This document shows positions 61,004 to 64,000 of a DNA stretch of 64,000 bases, in pieces. Numbering within the stretch: position 1 is the stretch's first letter; every line of letters starts with the position of its first letter. The stretch covers positions 1 through 64,000 of the forward strand of contig CAKVIN010000011.1 of the NCBI GenBank assembly GCA_934754425.1. Reading direction: 5' to 3'. The notes beneath the pieces were generated by a model. The model saw nothing but the letters and a program-made list of their open reading frames with translations. It had not been told where the DNA came from and searched no databases. Source of the stretch: an uncultured Candidatus Melainabacteria bacterium. GTDB taxonomy: Bacteria; Cyanobacteriota; Vampirovibrionia; Gastranaerophilales; Gastranaerophilaceae. Position numbers and translations under genes: made by a program.

Positions 61004-62191
61004 ATGTGGGAAAATGATGTTAATATTCACGAAGTTAAAGAAATTCGTACTAGAACAAGTGTGTTTTTTGGTTGTGGCGCAATCAATAAGATGAATGATA
61101 TTGCTAAAGAATTTAAGTCAAAAGGCTTGGATAAAGTTATTGTAATGAGCGGTAAAAATGCTTATAAAGCAACTGGTGCGTGGGCTGTTGTAGAAAAAGC
61201 TTTAGTTGATAATGGTATTTCATACGTAAATTATGATGGTGTTACACCAAATCCAACATCTACAGCTGTAAATGAAGCGGCAAAAATTGCAAGAGATTTT
61301 GGAGCAAAAGCTGTAATTGCTATAGGTGGTGGTTCTCCAACAGATGCAGGAAAATCTGTTGCAATTTTATTAAAATATGCTGATAAGACTGCTAATGATA
61401 TTTATGAATTTAAATTTGCTCCATCAGAAGCAGCTCCTATTGTTGCTATTAATTTAACTCACGGTACAGGTACAGAAACTAACAGATTTGCTGTTGTAAC
61501 TTTACCTGAAAAAGATTATAAACCTGCAATTGCTTATGATTGTATTTATCCAACATACGCTATAGATGATCCGGAATTGATGGTAAAATTATCACCAAAA
61601 CAAACAAGATTCGTATCTATAGATGCTGTAAATCACGTTATTGAAGCTGCTACATCTACTGTTGCATCTCCATATGCAATAACTTTAGCAAGAGAAGTTA
61701 TAACTTTGGTTGCTAAATATTTACCTAAAGCTATCGAAAATCCGGAAGATTTAGAGGCTCGTTATTTCTTAGCTTACGCTGCAATGATGGGTGGTGTTTG
61801 TTTTGATAACGGACTTTTACACTATACACATGCGTTAGAACATCCGCTAAGTGCTGTAAAACATGAACTTTCTCATGGTTTAGGTTTAGCAATGTTATTA
61901 CCTGCTGTAATTAAAAATATTTTCGTAGCAAAGGCTGAAACTTTAAAATATATATTAGAACCAATTGCTGGACAAATTACTAATGCAAATGAAGCAGAAG
62001 CAGCTGTGTTTGAATGGTTAAAATCAGTAGGTGTTCCTAATAAATTAAAAGATGAAGGGTTTACTGAAGCTGATGTTCCAACACTTGTAAATTTAGCGTT
62101 TACAACTCCTTCTTTAGATGGTTTGTTGGCAATTGCACCTACAAAAGCTACCAAAGAAGCAGTAGAAGAAATCTACAGAGCATCTTTATAG
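61004..62191 (+). CDS. Iron-containing alcohol dehydrogenase
   Basis: 395 residues of the group III (Fe-ADH) family. NAD-binding G-G-G-S-P-T-D near 110-116. Metal ligands: the Asp of the D-D-P-E-L region or of I-D-A-V-N-H-V near 208, then His in H-A-L-E-H-P-L and K-H-E-L-S-H-G-L-G near 270-290. The family reduces aldehydes or oxidises alcohols with NAD; fermentative ethanol/butanol formation is typical, which would suit an anaerobe. Own consensus promoter; AAAGGAG before the ATG; terminator downstream. Confidence 0.92.
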   Translation: MWENDVNIHEVKEIRTRTSVFFGCGAINKMNDIAKEFKSKGLDKVIVMSGKNAYKATGAWAVVEKALVDNGISYVNYDGVTPNPTSTAVNEAAKIARDFGAKAVIAIGGGSPTDAGKSVAILLKYADKTANDIYEFKFAPSEAAPIVAINLTHGTGTETNRFAVVTLPEKDYKPAIAYDCIYPTYAIDDPELMVKLSPKQTRFVSIDAVNHVIEAATSTVASPYAITLAREVITLVAKYLPKAIENPEDLEARYFLAYAAMMGGVCFDNGLLHYTHALEHPLSAVKHELSHGLGLAMLLPAVIKNIFVAKAETLKYILEPIAGQITNANEAEAAVFEWLKSVGVPNKLKDEGFTEADVPTLVNLAFTTPSLDGLLAIAPTKATKEAVEEIYRASL

Positions 62192-62208
62192 AATAGTTTT
62201 TTCTTTTT

Positions 62209-62246
62209 AAATAGGATGTCTATAAGATAGGCATCCTATTTTTATT
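62209..62246. terminator. Bidirectional terminator after the Fe-alcohol dehydrogenase
   Basis: AAATAGGATG and CATCCTATTT pair with an inner CTAT/ATAG extension; T-run on the right, A-run to the left. The glycosyltransferase gene converges here. Confidence 0.85.
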
Positions 62247-62265
62247 TTGTATATTTGTAAAAAAA

Positions 62266-63150
62266 CTAAATATTAATTTTTTGCATAATATTGTGTTGGT
62301 AAAATTTCATTAAATGCTCAATTTGTTCATCATTTCGTCCGGTAGAATTAATTGAATATAAAGTTTTTCGATTTGGTAATATTTGTCGCATTATATTTAT
62401 GCAGTTTAAGGTTTTTATGTGGCTTTGTACAACTCGAATTTTTCGATTAGAAATTAATGCCATAAACCAAAGCCAGATATCATCAGCTGTTGGTGCATAT
62501 TTTAAGAATATGTCGTATCTAAAAACTTCAGGTAAAAAGCATTTTGGAGGATATAAAACCCCTCCGACTCCTGTTAAAAAGTTATCAAATCTAGCGCTTT
62601 CTTCCAGTACATGCTTATCCCATTTTTCATAAGGAAGTATTTTATTGTCTTTTATTTTTACTCTATGTGCACGGTGAACTTGTATATCCTTTGGGTGTGC
62701 AATGTAGGAGTGATAAAGTTTTTCTAACCATTTTTTAGGGTAATAAATGTCATCGTCAGCTGTAACTATGATTGCTTCTGGAAATTCTTTCAGTGTATAG
62801 ATGACTTTTGTATAAGAGCCAATATCTTTTACAAATCGAATTTCTAAACCGTTTTTTATGTATTTAGTTATTTCGTATGGTAAATCATTTATACTTTTGA
62901 ATTCATCGCTTAGCCAAAGTATTATTTTATCAGGTTTTAGTGATTGATTTAGTAAAGAGTATAATGAAATTTCTAAGTCTTTAAAACGAGCTTCGTAAGA
63001 TGTTAGTGATACAATTATCGGAGTATCTCTTTTTATAGGACAAATTCCCTTGTACTTACTCATTAGATTTGAGTTATATCTTATAATGGGAGTTACTACA
63101 AATCTAAGGTGCATTTTGAATTTTAGAAGTTTTTCCAGAAGTTTAACCAT
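62266..63150 (-). CDS. Glycosyltransferase family 2-like protein
   Basis: 294 residues. An I-I-V-S-L-T-S-Y-E-A-R-F start of the fold (about 43-54), the metal-binding D-D-D in V-T-A-D-D-D-I-Y-Y-P near 136-138, and later G-V-G-G-V-L-Y-P and A-P-T-A-D-D-I-W-L (about 195-225) suggest a GT-A nucleotide-sugar transferase; donor and acceptor unknown. The ATG lies inside the 3' end of the cca gene (8-bp overlap). It might act on LPS or exopolysaccharide. Confidence 0.8.
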   Translation of the reverse strand: MVKLLEKLLKFKMHLRFVVTPIIRYNSNLMSKYKGICPIKRDTPIIVSLTSYEARFKDLEISLYSLLNQSLKPDKIILWLSDEFKSINDLPYEITKYIKNGLEIRFVKDIGSYTKVIYTLKEFPEAIIVTADDDIYYPKKWLEKLYHSYIAHPKDIQVHRAHRVKIKDNKILPYEKWDKHVLEESARFDNFLTGVGGVLYPPKCFLPEVFRYDIFLKYAPTADDIWLWFMALISNRKIRVVQSHIKTLNCINIMRQILPNRKTLYSINSTGRNDEQIEHLMKFYQHNIMQKINI

Positions 63151-64000
63151 GAATTGCCTCTTGATATATTTGGTTAATTAATAAGCTTTCTTTTGGTGTG
63201 TTGTTTGAGCTTTGTTCTGTTTTTAATCTTTCTGCCCATTCTAAAATTCTTTTTTCTCTCCTTGTTAATTCAAGGTTGCTTAAGTCAAAAAATGACAAGT
63301 ATATAATCCAAGGTTCATCAAAATTAATATTGTTGAATGTCGGTCTAAAGCTCGGTGCCACAGCGTTTGGAGTTAAAAGTTTGTATGATTTCTCTTCTAC
63401 AAACTTATCGTAACAAATTTGTTTGTTCAGATTAAAAGTTTCTTTCAATTCTTTTTTTATTCTATGATAGCTCATGTCATAGTTAATATTTGATAAATAG
63501 TCATTTTGGAGCTTGTGAGTAATTTTGTCTTGCTCAAAGCCAAATCGGATAGAAAATTTTAAACTTCTTAATATTCTTGTAGGATCATCTATAAAGCTTT
63601 TTTCGTGTAAAACTCTGAGTGTTTTGTTTTTGATATCATTTATTCCGCCAAAGATATCAACAATTTCCCCATCAGTTGTGCGTTTTGCCATAGCATTAAT
63701 TGTAAAATCTCTACGTTTTAAATCTTCATATAAAGAACAACCGATGTTTTTAACTTTCGGCAAGTGTCCGACTTTAGGATAAACTTCTGTTCTTGTAGAA
63801 GCTATATCAATTTCTTCATTGTTAAGTAGTACTCGAACCGTACCGAATTTTGGGTTTTCTTTTATGATATTTAATCCTAAATTTTGAGCAAATTCAATTG
63901 CATTGCCTTCATAACAATAGTCAGTATCAAAATTTTTGATACCTAATATTTCGTCACGAACAATTCCGCCTACATAATAAAGGTTTTTATCCTTTAGCTT
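63143..64000 (-). CDS. cca: CCA-adding enzyme/tRNA nucleotidyltransferase (5' end outside window)
   Basis: The open frame reaches the right edge, so the N-terminus is missing; 285 codons plus stop are visible. Y-Y-V-G-G-I-V-R-D and D-T-D-Y-C (the G-G-x-R-D and metal-binding D-x-D motifs of the nucleotidyltransferase fold) lie in the first 30 visible residues. R-R-D-F-T-I-N-A-M-A and D-P-T-R-I-L-R-S-L-K-F-S-I-R-F are also characteristic. It adds CCA (or A) to tRNA 3' ends; class II cca and poly(A) polymerase cannot be separated by eye. The TTG at 63763 is an internal codon, not the start. Ends 8 bp into the next gene. Confidence 0.9.
   Translation of the reverse strand, partial: KLKDKNLYYVGGIVRDEILGIKNFDTDYCYEGNAIEFAQNLGLNIIKENPKFGTVRVLLNNEEIDIASTRTEVYPKVGHLPKVKNIGCSLYEDLKRRDFTINAMAKRTTDGEIVDIFGGINDIKNKTLRVLHEKSFIDDPTRILRSLKFSIRFGFEQDKITHKLQNDYLSNINYDMSYHRIKKELKETFNLNKQICYDKFVEEKSYKLLTPNAVAPSFRPTFNNINFDEPWIIYLSFFDLSNLELTRREKRILEWAERLKTEQSSNNTPKESLLINQIYQEAIHG

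Noticed and set aside
63143..63763. Short version of the CCA-adding gene starting at TTG 63763
   Set aside because: The frame continues to the window edge and the upstream part encodes the G-G-x-R-D and D-x-D motifs of the enzyme, so the TTG is internal.
1..64000. Alternative genetic code (UGA as Gly or Trp)
   Set aside because: TGA ends the sigma-factor and transketolase genes at expected lengths, and no in-frame TGA is needed in conserved proteins.

Overview
This is a contiguous stretch of chromosome from a Gram-negative, strongly AT-rich bacterium using the standard bacterial code (TGA clearly acts as a stop, e.g. at the ends of the sigma-factor and transketolase genes). Lipid A genes (lpxA, lpxC, lpxD, fabZ) and two heptose genes (rfaE1, rfaE2) indicate an outer membrane with LPS. 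Ycf23/DUF561, Ycf45 (AAA ATPase + R3H) and a DUF4330 protein are families typical of Cyanobacteria and plastids, yet no photosynthesis gene is present. My best inference is a non-photosynthetic relative of Cyanobacteria, the gut/environmental Melainabacteria (Vampirovibrionia, order Gastranaerophilales). This placement comes from protein families, not from a marker-gene tree.

Layout. 1-740: short tandem repeats and a REP-like element, no gene. 740-5200 (minus): secA, a type IV pilin-like protein, a clade-type hypothetical. 5240-13617: ECF sigma/anti-sigma pair, MFS sugar-type transporter, B12-type radical SAM enzyme, mtaB, then TPR lipoprotein-lgt-OmpH-alcohol dehydrogenase. 13634-18470: Ycf45 and a group of accessory proteins, including a frameshifted helical-repeat (mTERF-like) gene. 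18519-23583: transketolase C-half, ftsE, ftsX, HDOD protein, degenerate receiver/GGDEF protein, isochorismatase. 23588-32637: PLP enzyme, HTH protein, Gly-rich protein, Ycf23, serine protease, miaB, a membrane-protein pair, dihydrolipoamide-dehydrogenase-like protein. 32711-33443: an array with an exact 107-bp period. 33791-47290: lpxA, rbgA, rplS, a membrane protein, YncE-like propeller protein, dnaJ-grpE, ispF, then a minus-strand run dapB-asd-orf-rfaE2-lpxD-lpxC-fabZ. 47658-54731: two hypotheticals, then rfaE1-DUF4330-O-antigen-ligase-like-ligA-orf. 55013-60517: two very large accessory proteins. 61004-64000: Fe-type alcohol dehydrogenase, a glycosyltransferase and the 3' part of a CCA-adding enzyme gene.

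How it fits together. The conserved genes are housekeeping: secretion, lipoprotein maturation, LPS, lysine/diaminopimelate, isoprenoid, tRNA modification, protein folding, division. Between them sit clade-type proteins of unknown function. Three observations tie these together. First, a two-box promoter element (TTAAGTTTTGTAA, then ACTTTATATATA, end-to-end spacing 43-45 nt) lies upstream of at least five of them and looks like an undescribed regulon. Second, a short N-terminal motif of the type V-x-F-x-G occurs in several otherwise unrelated members. Third, two members carry EF-hand-like acidic loops and one ends in a LysM-like domain, suggesting a cell-surface set. No rRNA, tRNA, CRISPR array, IS element or prophage was recognised.
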